DNA from: Macrothele yani
Lineage: Eukaryota; Arthropoda; Arachnida; Araneae; Macrothelidae
DNA length: 64,000 bases
NCBI GenBank assembly: GCA_039090855.1
Contig: CM077034.1
Coordinates: forward strand, 17,369,303 to 17,433,302
Reading direction: 5' to 3'
Of the stretch, positions 1 through 9,874 are shown one piece after another (position 1 is the first letter of the stretch; every line of letters starts with the position of its first letter). A program made the translations under genes and the position numbers. Below the pieces are notes generated by a model, which saw only the letters and a list, made by a program, of their open reading frames with translations, searched no databases and was not told the DNA's origin.

Positions 1-544
1 GTTTGCTGGACAATATGCAGTACCACTATCACGCCAGATCAGCTGTCCTCGACAATCAGACGATAGACTGTATCTACTCTCATCTGAGAAGAGGACAGCA
101 GACCAGTCGTTATCAGTCCAATTGCGATGTTGATGGCACCATTGCAAACAGGCGGTACGGTGACGTCTGGACAATGGGATGCACACAACAGGACGGCGGG
201 CGTATAGTCCTCCTTCATGCAAACGTCTGGCGACAGTTTTTCGGGAGATCCCGCTTGCCAGTAGCAGCCATAAACTGATTTGCTACCTCACTAGCTGTGC
301 TGCGCCGGTGTCTTTTTGTTGATAGCACTATGTACTGATCTTCTGCAGGTGTCGTACTGCGAACGCGACCTCCCCCGTGACGTTTGCTACACTCTCCATT
401 TGTTTGAAATGATTTCCAAAGCCTTGAAACAACACTGTGGCTGACGTCGAACTCCCTGGCAACATCTGTTATTTTTCGCCCTTCTTCAATCTTGCCAATA
501 ATACGGCCACGCGTCAAATCATCTAGGTGATGTCGGGAAGACAT
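1..544 (-). pseudogene. Tc1-like transposase, N-terminal part, frameshifted
   Basis: Reading from an ATG at 544 the protein begins MSSRHHLDDLTRGRIIGKIE. A helix-turn-helix (DVAREFDVSHSVVSRLWKSF) and a GRVRSTTP linker follow, the bipartite paired-like DNA-binding region of Tc1 transposases. Near 250 a run of three C replaces the two C of the other copies, shifting the frame (KRISRKTVA becomes KRDLPKNCR). The shifted frame stops about 13 codons later. The window edge removes the catalytic half. Known family role: cut-and-paste transposition in the nucleus. This copy cannot make a working enzyme. Confidence 0.9.
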
Positions 545-804
545 ACTGAAAATTGCAAGTTCGTCAATTGATTCTTTCCCTTTCAACTTTGCGTTTGAAC
601 AACAACGGTCAATATGCGTCAAATCCTTTATATCTCTTATCAGCGCTATGACGTCACGAACAAGTTCGGCAATCCAAAATTTGCATACGCACAACACGTC
701 TTACTGTATCCCGCACTTATGCTAATTTCCACATTTCCCTGCCTTCCATTTTATGGTTGCTATCGTTGCTATTGTCATCCGTCCTTAGCAATTGTCCGGC
801 AGTG
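1..804 (-). mobile_element. Tc1-like DNA transposon, family T1, copy a (cut by window start)
   Basis: The right terminal inverted repeat ends in GGCAGTG at 804, followed by the expected TA target dinucleotide. The sequence is nearly identical to the complete copies at 36523-38063 and 47134-48676, which places it in the same family. Only the 5' half of the element (minus strand) lies in the window. It sits directly beside a small RTE retrotransposon fragment at about 812-872, so it probably inserted into or next to that older copy. Confidence 0.9.
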
Positions 805-811
805 TATGTCA

Positions 812-872
812 ATATGGTCAGCCCATTACCATTTCAGGGATTTTACTCTGATCATGATGTTTTACCTAGAGG
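812..872 (-). mobile_element. RTE-type retrotransposon fragment (3' region)
   Basis: About 60 bases match the RTE copy at 10105-10165 (shared CCATTTCAGGGATTT followed by ACTCTGATCATGATG-like sequence). This part corresponds to the C-terminal segment with residues SLKWQWAG of the reverse transcriptase ORF, in minus orientation. It is too short to show boundaries. Confidence 0.65.
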
Positions 873-1807
873 AGACTTTAGAGGTTTTGGGGTCCTAGGC
901 GCTAGAAGGCTCAGGGCCCCCCCCCTCCCACTTCTTATGCCTTTAGAAATTTTCATTATTAACAAAAAAAGAGGGGGGGGGGGTTAAGAAAAAAAGGTAT
1001 TTACACTTTTTTTAAATGCCATCGCTTCCTATTCTCAGAACGTTCTGTAAGAAACAGTGCTAGTGTACTATTTTTGTCTGTCCGTGCACATCGACCTTTT
1101 TGATTTCAGAGATATTTCGAAAATTATTTTTGCGGCTAACAGGAAATAAATGGATATTAAGTTTGGCACTTTTAATATCCCATATACTTCATGCACTGCA
1201 GTTATCATAAACAGAAGGTTTGGCACTTTAAATACCCGTATCCTATTTATAGCTGCACCTGCAGTTATACGAAACAGAAGCATACAAATTAAATGCAAAA
1301 GATCCGGTTTGAAAATCGAAAAGGAGAGACTGCAGGTTTTTGAGTAAGAGTATCGTTGAAACTTTTTATTGCTTTTTCAAAAGCTAGTTTCATGTCGTTT
1401 TAAGGAATAGAAAAGGTGAGAATACTTGATAATTATCAGTATTAACCCAAGGGAGCAGAAAGTAATGAGAAAATGTTGTTGCAATACAATATAAATTACT
1501 TTTAACACTATTAAATGAGATAGTGTGATGTTCTCAAATTTCTTTATTTTTTCAGCCTAAATATTAATAACTCTTTTGGTTTAAGATGGTTTAGAGGGAT
1601 TAGGGCCGAGAAAGAACTTGATTGTCTTAAGAAGAATTATCCTACGAAGAATATTTCTTTCTTCATTGATTATCCTACCACGAAGGAAAGAAACTATTAA
1701 CAGCAAACAAACCCAACCATCAGGAAAGCACTCCTCATCGGAACTCGGGAAGAAGGTGGGAAGGTTTCATCACAGATGTGTTCTCTTCGGCGAACACACA
1801 GTATTTT
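873..1807. other. AT-rich stretch, no gene recognised
   Basis: A C/G-rich low-complexity patch lies at 917-928 and a G run at 972-983. Two similar ~25-base segments (GGCACTTTTAATATCCC near 1164 and GGCACTTTAAATACCCG near 1221) form a short imperfect direct repeat. No open frame resembles a known protein. Confidence 0.5.
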
Positions 1808-3382
1808 GTCATTTTCTTGTAAGACTTCCGTCCACAGTGAGTAGAGTTTAGGTCCCAGCCACCTACAGCGAGATCGCCTTTTGGGCAGGACACAGAAACG
1901 GAAGGAATGAGAGCAAGTCTAGCGACTTTGACAGAACAGTTTGTAGTGATACTAGAGTACAGTAGATGGCGCCACCGTCTTCTTGTAGGACTTCTGTCCA
2001 CAGTGAGTAGAGTTTAGGTCCCAGCCACCTACAGCGAGATCGCCTTTTGGGCAGGACACAGAAACGGAAGGAATGAGAGCAAGTCTAGCTACTTTGACAG
2101 AACAGTTTGTAGTGATACTAGAGTACAGTAGATGGCGCCACCGTCTTCTTGTAGGACATCCGTCCGGTGTGAGTAGAGTTTAGGTCCCAGCCACCTACAG
2201 CGAGATCGCCTTTTGGGCAGGACACAGAAACGGAAGGAATGAGAGCAAGTCTAGCTACTTTGACAGAACAGTTTGTAGTGATACTAGAGTACAGTAGATG
2301 GCGCCACCGTCTTCTTGTAGGACTTCCGTCTACAGTGAGTAGAGTTCAGGTCCCAGCCACCTACAGCGAGATCGCCTTTTGGGCAGGACACAGAAACGGA
2401 AGGAATGAGAGCAAGTCTAGCTACTTTGACAGAACAGTTTGTAGTGATACTAGAGTACAGTAGATGGCGCCACCGTCTTCTTGTAGGACATCCGTCCGGT
2501 GTGAGTAGAGTTTAGGTCCCAGCCACCTACAGCGAGATCGCCTTTTGGGCAGGACACAGAAACGGAAGGAATGAGAGCAAGTCTAGCGACTTTGACAGAA
2601 CAGTTTGTAGTGAGATTAGAGTACAGTAGATGGCGCCACCGTCTTCTTGTAGGACTTCCGTCCACAGTGAGTAGAGTTTAGGTCCCAGCCACCTACAGCG
2701 AGATCGCCTTTTGGGCAGGACACAGAAACGGAAGGAATGAGAGCAAGTCTAGCGACTTTGACAGAACAGTTTGTAGTGATACTAGAGTACAGTAGATGGC
2801 GCCACCGTCTTCTTGTAGGACTTCTGTCCACAGTGAGTAGAGTTTAAGTCCCAGCCACCTACAGCGAGATCGCCTTTTGGGCAGGACACAGAAACGGAAG
2901 GAATGAGAGCAAGTCTAGCGACTTTGACAGAACAGTTTGTAGTGATACTAGAGTACAGTAGATGGCGCCACCGTCTTCTTGTAGGACTTCCGTCCGGAGT
3001 GAGTAGAGTTTAGGTCCCAGTCACCTACAGCGAGATCGCCTTTTGGGCAGGACACAGAAACGGAAGGAATGGGAGCAAGTCTAGCGACTTTGACAGAACA
3101 GTTTGTAGTGATACTAGAGTACAGTAGATGGCGCCACCGTACAAGTACGATGTTGCACACAGCGGGGTGAGAGAATTTCAGGGGGGAGGGTGGCTTAGGA
3201 AAGGATACCCATTTAACCAGTGGGTCCAGCCTGGGGGCCGTCACTTTACGTGCTCGTCAGATGCACGGCGGATATTCAGCGATTGTTAGTAAATCACACC
3301 ATCTCTGAAAGATCAGCCCAGGTTCGAACCTGAGGACCTTGCATCGATAGTCTGATTCGCTAACCACTAAGCCATCCGCGGC
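1808..3382 (-). mobile_element. Composite retroposon 'C166' copy 1: tRNA-derived head plus eight 166-bp repeats
   Basis: On the minus strand the order is a tRNA-like head (about 3382 to 3315), a ~175-bp unique body, eight tandem 166-bp units, and a shared end (AAAATGAC, 1815-1808). The same order recurs at 25410-26482 and 57752-58818. The head has an A-box-like TGGCTTAGTGG and a B-box GGTTCGAACC (3321-3330), the internal RNA polymerase III promoter of tRNA-derived SINEs. Copies 2 and 3 have clear target-site duplications. Here only a weak match (CTCTTC on both sides) is seen. Mobilisation by a LINE is an inference. Confidence 0.8.
1813..3140 (-). repeat. 166-bp tandem array, 8 units
   Basis: The motif GGTCCCAGCCACC recurs at 1851, 2017, 2183, 2349, 2515, 2681, 2847 (one base changed) and 3013, a constant 166-bp step. 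Units differ by few substitutions (for example TCCACAG, TCCGGTG or TCTACAG after GACTTCCG). Because 166 is not a multiple of three, short minus-strand frames recur in every unit; they look incidental. Confidence 0.95.
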
Positions 3383-3965
3383 TCTTCCCTTGGCTGGAAG
3401 TACCATGAAAGCAATTTATAGCACAGCAGGCCAGTTAAGAATTCGCCTTAAACAATGAAAAGTCTGGGAAGCGTGAATACCTTCTTTACCAAAAACTACA
3501 AGGAACTCAAAATTATTTTAGCCGTTCCTTTCAAAATAAGTACATCGATAAGAACTCGAAAATTCGGAATATCAACAACAGCAAGAAAAAATATGTTATT
3601 ATTAATATGAGAAAGTAAAATATCAATTGACAATACAAAGTAGTCGCTTTAAGGATTGATTTGCTTCGGTCTGTGAAAACCAAAACTGAAAATCCAATTA
3701 TATGTTTTCGGGGCCTCGCTGTCCTAGGCGAGCGCCTAGTGCGCCTAGCCGGAAACCCACCCGTGCTTTCACCCATGTCATTATAGCCTCCTCGGTTCCC
3801 GTGTACCACATGCGGTACAATGGTTTCAAAATTTTTTTCCCAAATACCAGAAAATCTTTCAGAACCGGTTGTATCGCATGTGAAACTATGTAAAATACTT
3901 TGCTAAATTTTTTCTTATCGTCAATAAATGGCAGCATGAGTAAACTTTCGTGACTTGTAACAACA
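3383..3965. other. Unassigned spacer
   Basis: AT-rich DNA with a small GC-rich patch near 3715-3765 that contains overlapping CCTAGGCG / GCGCCTAG inverted motifs. No recognisable coding, RNA or mobile feature. Confidence 0.4.
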
Positions 3966-5572
3966 CGTTAGTAAAGTCATGCAATGCACTGATTACGATA
4001 CGCTTTCCAACATACCAGAAATCATTACTCAAGTTATGAGGATAATGACTTTGGAATAAATGTCGCTCCTGCGTCCTGACCTTTGACCCCATTTCGATGA
4101 TATTCAACAGAACAGGTTTCGTATATCTCTGGAGCAACATACTAACGTTTTGTCGCAATAAAAGCATTTTTAGTCAAGTTATGAGGATAATGGATGTGGA
4201 ATAAATCTCGCTCCTGTGTCCTGACCTTTGACCCCATTTCGATGATATTCAATAGCACCGGTTCAGTGTACCTCCGGAACAACATTATAACGTTTTGTCG
4301 CAATCGAAGCATTTTTACGTAAGTAATGACGCATAAGTGATCACGCTCCTATGTTTTGGACATAGGAGGGGAATGGATCCCACTCCTATATCCTTACCTT
4401 TCACCCATTTTCAATAGAGTTCGTTCCCAGGTAGTCCCCTACCACATACTAAAATTTCATTGAAATCGAGCGATTTTTACGCGAGTTATGATGCATAAGG
4501 GCAGTGGAATTGATCCCACTCCTATGTCCTGACCTTTGACTCCATTTAGTCCGTTTTCGATAGGGTTCATCCCTAGGTAGTCCCCTACCACATACTAAAA
4601 TTTCATTGAAATCGAGCGATTTTTACGCGAGTTATGATGCATAAGGGCAGTGGAATTGATCCCACTCCTATGTCCTGACCTTTGACTCCATTTAGTCCGT
4701 TTTCAATAGGGTTCATCCGTAGGTAGTCCCCTACCACATATTAAAATTTCATTGAAATCGAGAGATTTTTACGCGAGTTATGATGCATAAGAGCAGTGGA
4801 ATTGATCCCACTCCTATGTCCTGACCTTTGACTCCATTTAGTCCGTTTTCAATATGGTTCATCCCCAGGTAGTCCCCTACCACATATTAAAATTTCATTG
4901 AAATCGAGCGGTTTTTACGCGAGTTATGATGCATAAGGGCAGTGGAATCGATCCCGCTCCTATGTACTGACCTTTGACTCCATTTAGTCCATTTTCAATA
5001 GGGTTCATCCGTAGGTAGTCCCCTACCACATATTAAAATTTCATTGAAATCGAGCGATTTTTACACGAGCTATGATGCATAAGAGCAGTGGAATTGATCC
5101 CGCTCCTATGTCCTGACCTTTGACTCCATTTAGTCCGTTTTCAATAGGGTTCATCCGTAGGTAGTCCCCTACCACATATTAAAATTTCATTGAAATCGAA
5201 CCATTTTTACGCAAGTTATGGATGCATAAGGGAAATGGAATGGATCCCGCTCCTATGTCCTGACCTTTGACCCCATTTCATCCATTTTGGATAGGATGCA
5301 TTTCCAGGTAGTTCCCTACCACATACTGAAATTTCATTGAAATCGATTGATTTTTACTCGAGTTATGATGCATAAGGGCAATGGAATGGACCCCGCTCCT
5401 ATGTCCTGACCTTTGACCCCATTTCGTCCATTTTGAATAGGATGCATTTCCAGGTGGTTCCCTATCACATACTAAAATTTCATCGAAATCAAACCAGTTT
5501 TACGTGAGTTATCGTGCAGACGGACAAAGCTGGAGCATATTCTTCAACCTCAGGTTGGAAAACGTAAAAAAC
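3966..5572 (+). mobile_element. Repeat element 'R147' copy 1: conserved ends around ~147-bp tandem units
   Basis: A conserved head (GTTAGTAAAGTCATGC, then TACGCTTTCCAACATACC and AAGTTATGAGGATAATG) is followed by about ten units. Each unit carries the motifs CTGACCTTTGAC, TAGTCCCCTACCACATA and ATTTCATTGAAATCGA, and the regular part has 145-147 bp spacing (4527, 4674, 4821, 4968). The right end carries CAGACGGACAAAGCTGGAG and a GGTTGGAAAACGTAAAAA terminus. The same head and end bound copies at 42120-42724 (minus), 44451-45310 and 56121-57174 (minus). No coding capacity is seen. It is a non-autonomous element of unknown class. Confidence 0.75.
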
Positions 5573-6186
5573 ACAACGTCTTCGCATGGTCCTAGGAAGT
5601 GTTTTATAACTACTTAATTGAAAAAGTTATATCTATTTAAGTATATACATTCCATTTTGGTAAGTATAAGTTAGTTATTTAAAGTAAATAAGTTTAATTT
5701 CGTCAACATATTAGATAGTAGTAACTTCATACACATTTTTGTTTCACTGGTGATACCTTGGTTTCCAATCCTATCGAAAAACATTTTTTGAGATATTTTT
5801 AGCGGGTGTTTATACTTGCATATTTTCTAGAATCTATGTAATATTTAATAAATATAATTTACGAAAAAATTTCAAGGAATGATGTTAACATCATTACTTG
5901 AAATTATCACTTATAAAATAATAGTATTCATTTTTTTTTTCTGACGAATCCTCAGATGACAACAAACCACTTCCTAAACGTAGGATTATTCCTACATCTA
6001 TGCCACATGATTGAGCACGATATAAGTATGTAAGACACATGACTTAGATGACTGGAGACGGCACGCACACAAGGAAATGCCAAAATTCAAAGTGCAATGA
6101 GTTAAACACAGTACGGTGTTCAGCCTGTAAGGCATTCATATGTCTGAATGGCATTGTTCCATGAAAAATAAAAATAAATTCTGATA
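5573..6186. other. AT-rich spacer, nothing recognised
   Basis: Strongly AT-rich with a T run near 5932. No open frame or structured motif could be supported. It ends at the TA target of the mariner element. Confidence 0.5.
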
Positions 6187-7487
6187 CACAGTGCGTCAAA
6201 GAATTTTTAAGACTGGCGCTAGATTTCAGCCTACGGTGGCGCCACCATCGTGAATGCGTTATAAACCGTGACCGTCTGCTTGCTTTCTGCCAAAAGCACT
6301 GCGCAGTTGTTAAAGTAACTCAAACGAAACGGCCGTTCATTAGAGAAGTCAAATTTTTTTCATGTTGAATTATTAAGATGGAACAAAGGGCTGTTATTAA
6401 ATTTAACGCAAAACTTGATAAAAGTGCCTACGTACCAAATGATGAAACAAGTTTACGGTGAGTTTTGTTTAAGTAGATCAAATGTTTTCCTGTGGCACAA
6501 ACGTTTTTTGGACGGAAGAGAGACGCTAGAAGATGATAAGCATACCGGAAGACTAAGTTCATCTAGGACACCTGAGATTATTGAAAAAGTGCGTGATTTC
6601 GTGGCAAACAATCGATGTGCGTCACTAAGAATGATGGAAGAGTCTTTAAACATCAACAAAGAAACGATTCGAACCATCCTGCATGAAGATTTGGGCAAAA
6701 CAAAAGTCTGTGCTAAATTTGTTCCACACACGTTAACCAATGAGCAAAAATCAAGGAGAAGTGCACATTGCAGAGACATCATTTCAGCCGCTGAAAATGA
6801 TCCAAACTTCTTAAAATCGATTGTTACTGGTGATGAAACATGGTGTTTGCAATATGATCCTAAAACAAAGCGACAAAGTGCGGAATGGAAGTCAAAAAAC
6901 TCACCACAAGCCAAAAACACAAGAAAAGTTCCATCGAAAATCAAAGCAATGCTCATTACATTCTTCGAAAGTAAGGGTATTATCCACAACGAATTTGTTC
7001 CAAGTGGACAAACAATTACTGGCGAGTTTTATTTAAATGTTTTGAGGCATTTGATCGGCAGAATTCGTCGCATTCGTCCAGAATATCGGGATGAAAACAG
7101 TTGGTGTTTGTTGCACGATAATGCACCCAGTCACACCTCACTTCTTGTTCGTAGATTTTTGGCAAAAAATAACGCCTGTGTGTTGAATCATCCACCGTAT
7201 TCGCCTGATTTAGTAACCTGCGACTTTTCTTTGTTCCAAAACTTAAAATAACTTTAAAAGGGTGTTATTTTGATGATATTTCGACCATACAAACAGCTTC
7301 GACGCGTGCTTTGGAGGCAATTCCGCAAAGTGAACTGGAACAGGCATTCCAATCATTATTAAATCGCTGTTACAAGTGTATTGAAGCTGGAGGGACTTAT
7401 TTTGAATAAGAAACCAACACAAATTATAATTTCTTGTTTCTATTTCATTTTATAGACCCAGTCTTAAAAATTCTCTGCCACACTGTG
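6187..7487 (+). mobile_element. mariner element, copy 1 (1301 bp)
   Basis: Terminal inverted repeats pair CACAGTGCGTCAAAGAATTT at the left with AAATTCTCTGCCACACTGTG at the right, and a TA dinucleotide flanks both ends (6185-6186 and 7488-7489). Length and end structure are typical of mariner. A second copy in opposite orientation lies at 45426-46728. Confidence 0.95.
6378..7408 (+). pseudogene. mariner transposase (DD34D), frameshifted
   Basis: The start MEQRAVIKF at 6378 is typical of mariner. An extra base near 6428 puts the helix-turn-helix (SLRMMEESLNINKETIRTIL) and catalytic region in another frame, open from about 6415 to 7251. Catalytic motifs are GDETW, HDNAPSH and PDLVTCDF; the last two aspartates are separated by 34 residues, the DD34D signature. 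FVPHTL stands at the usual WVPHEL position. A one-base loss in TTCCCAAAAC (here TTCCAAAAC, near 7238) causes the stop at 7249-7251, removing about 45 C-terminal residues (the ...GGTYFE end is still readable to 7408). Non-functional as read. Confidence 0.93.
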
Positions 7488-7489
7488 TA

Positions 7490-7751
7490 TATCATAATAT
7501 TGCATAATATAACTTGAAAATCGATTAATTAAACCAGACATTTTTAAATTCTTAAACATTACAATTACACAATTACAGCATGTCGGTAAGTTATACAATC
7601 CACGTAGCCCCCCCCCCCACCTCTCCTTTTACTGAAGAAATAAAGAATTTTTTCTTATTTTTTAGTTTACAGTGCAGTAAACATTCATTTTCAAAGCTGT
7701 TTTAAAAAAAAATCAAGAGTTTAACTTCATCGCAGGTCTGACGAGGTTATA
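7490..7751. other. Short spacer; possible degenerate RTE sequence at its right end
   Basis: It contains a C run at 7608-7619 and AT-rich DNA. The last ~50 bases before the Tc1 at 7752 align loosely with the RTE segment just upstream of, and including, the FADD motif. The sequence after that Tc1 (from 9154) continues the same RTE, which suggests the Tc1 landed inside it. Confidence 0.4.
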
Positions 7752-7899
7752 CACTGAGTGGCCACTTTATTATGACCACCTGACAGTTTTAAGCAAATGA
7801 GCTATGGCTTCACGTTGTTGCCGCCAGAGGGCGACGCTACTATAAAAAGGGAAAGTTTAGTGCTTGCGACAGTAGTAGTAGTGATTTTTGTGTGACGAG

Positions 7900-9120
7900 A
7901 TGGGTAAAAAAGTGCGATTTGACGGACTTTCAACGTGGGATGATTGTAGGAGCTCGAAGCCATGGAGCGAGTATCACCGAAACCTCCGCATTCCTGAAAT
8001 GTTCCAGAGCAGCTGTTGTTAAAGTGTTTAAAGACTGGACTGTCAGCCAAAAAAACTGGGTCTCTACGTGTAACGCGTGGTCGTCATCGACTAGTGACTG
8101 CCCGGGCGGAACGGAGAGTGTCCAGACTGGTAACAGACAACAGAAGGGCAAAAGTGCAGCAAATTACAGACCATCTTAATCAAGGATCCCCTCAAATGAT
8201 CTCTGCACGCACTGTTCGCCGTACACTGCATCAGATGGGATATGACAGCCTAAGGCCTGTTCGAACACCTTTTTTTTTTTTTTTTTTTTTTTCCGATTGG
8301 AGGTTTAACGACCACCGTGAGCAACTCAATGGGCTATAAGCAGTCGCCCGTCCCTAATTTAGGGCCACTGGTTCCAGGGAAGGGAGAGAGCCAGTGCCGA
8401 AAGACAAACACAACATCCATGCCTTACCGGGATTCGAACCCGGACCCTTTTGGGACGAATGATCAGAAGCCATCGCTTAGACCACTGCGCCACCGGGGCG
8501 GCTCGAACACCTTTGCTGTCTGCAGTTAACGGGAGAAAACGTCTCCATTTCGCACAGGAGCACAAGGATTGGACAGTCAATAATTGGAAACAAATTATGT
8601 GGCCCGATGAATCACGTTTTCAGTTGCACCATGCCGATGGCCGAGTGAGAATTATCGGAAACAGCACGAAAGCATGGACCCCAAATGCATTGCTACAACC
8701 CTTCAAGCTGGTGAAGGCAACGTTATGGTTTGGGGAATGTTTTCCTGGCATGCTTTGGGCCCTTTAATTTGTGTTGATCAACGTCTCTCAATGGCGATGG
8801 CTACTTTCAACAAGATAATACGTCGTGCCATAGTGCTCGTATTGTACAGGATTGGTTTCAGGAACATGCCGGTGAGTTTATTTTGCTTAGGTGGCCCCCA
8901 CAATCCCCAGATCTCAACCACATTGAGAATTTGTGGGATGAAGCTGAACGAGCCATCAGACAGCTGGATCCACAACCCTGCAATCTCACACTCCTGGAAA
9001 GTGCTATTCATCAAGCATGGTCTCAGATCCCACAAACCACCTATCAACATCTCGTGGAGTCCATGCCACGAAAAATCTACGCAGTATTGAAGGCAGAAGG
9101 TGGCCCAACGAAGTACTGGG
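7900..9120 (+). pseudogene. Tc1-like transposase, several frameshifts and a SINE insertion
   Basis: The N-terminus MGKK is followed, one frame over, by CDLTDFQRGMIVGARSHGAS and a helix-turn-helix (TETSAFLKCSRAAVVKVFKD). The linker continues in other frames (SARTVRRTLHQMGYDSLRP), where the SINE splits it. After the SINE come the first catalytic aspartate (MWPDESRFQLHHADGR), the second (FQQDNTSCHSARIVQDWF) and the glutamate (SPDLNHIENLWDE). The last two are separated by 36 residues rather than the usual 34. The C-terminus HLVESMPRKIYAVLKAEGG is typical. At least three frame changes make it inactive. Confidence 0.9.
8271..8502 (-). mobile_element. SINE-A insertion, full length with A-tail and target-site duplication
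   Basis: On the minus strand it starts GCCGCCCCGGTGGCGCAGTG and has an A-box-like TGGCGCAGTGG and B-box GGTTCGAATCC. A ~140-bp body follows, ending AACCTCCAATCGG plus an A-tail (T run 8271-8292 on the plus strand). The host sequence TCGAACACCTTT is present on both sides (8261-8272 and 8503-8514), a 12-bp target-site duplication. This defines a retroposed SINE, presumably Pol III transcribed and LINE mobilised. Confidence 0.95.
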
Positions 9121-9153
9121 GAGGTGGTCATAATAAAGTGGCCACTCAGTGTA

Positions 9154-9870
9154 TAAATGTGTGTAACTGCTCCTTCAGAGCTACACAGTATGATCCAGGA
9201 ACTTCCTGACAAGAGTACAGAAGTGGGATTAAAAATGAACTTTAAGAAGACAAAACTGATGTACAATGCTTTTACAAGAATTGAAGATATCGATTGATGG
9301 CGGAAAGCTGGAGATAATCGATACTTACATTTACCTTGGACAACAGATATCAAGTGAAGGTCACATCGATGAAGAAATTAATAGACGTATAAAGCTTGGT
9401 TGGAAAGCTTTTGGAAACAGTACAATTTTTAAGAGCAATATGCCATCATGGTTTAAAAGAAAAGTGTTTAATTGATGCATCCTTACATTGCTTACATACG
9501 GAGCAGAGACGTGGACCTTAACTACAAAAACACACACAAAGATGGAAGACAACTGAAAGCAGCATTGAGAGATGCATGCTTGGTGTGACCAGGAGATGAA
9601 AAAAGGGAACTCGTAGATAAATGATCATGATCAGAATAACATTCCCTGAAATGGAAATGGGCTGGATATACTGCCAGAAGGACGAACCAACGATGGAGAA
9701 CCGAAATTCTAGACTGGATTCCAAGAGACAAGAAAAGACCCAGAAGAAGACCACGTGGAAAATGGGTTGATGAAATTCGAAACTATGCTGGAGTAACATG
9801 GAGGAGAATGGCACGTTGTGGAGGAAACTTGGGGAGACCTTCATCGAGCAGCTGATTCGTAATAGTTGAT
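9154..9870 (+). pseudogene. RTE-type reverse transcriptase, degenerate 3' half
   Basis: It matches the better copy at 60050-61486 from about the FADD motif region to the end. Recognisable pieces include GLKMNF, GGKLEIIDTYIYLGQQISS, EGHIDEEINRRIKLGWKAFG and KSNMPSWFKRKVFN, in changing frames with stops and small deletions. It ends in a short (GAT)n tail (9867-9880) that faces the tail of the minus-strand copy. Confidence 0.85.
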
Positions 9871-9874
9871 GATG

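Larger units (their letters stand above)
7752..9151 (+). mobile_element. Tc1-like transposon with DD36E spacing, carrying a SINE
   Basis: Perfect 29-bp terminal inverted repeats begin CACTGAGTGGCCACTTTATT and lie at 7752-7780 and 9123-9151, flanked by TA on both sides. Removing the SINE at 8271-8502 and one copy of its target duplication leaves an element of about 1.16 kb, a normal Tc1 size. Perfect termini beside a badly shifted coding region suggest moderately recent insertion. Confidence 0.95.

Noticed and set aside
1735..3244. Recurrent 71-residue minus-strand frames in the 166-bp arrays
   Set aside because: They overlap from unit to unit, follow the DNA period and have no upstream signals. 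They are explained by the repeat itself.
4527..5115. 147-bp unit length read as nucleosome phasing
   Set aside because: The length equals nucleosomal DNA, but steps of 145-147 bp and diverged units in other copies give no independent support.
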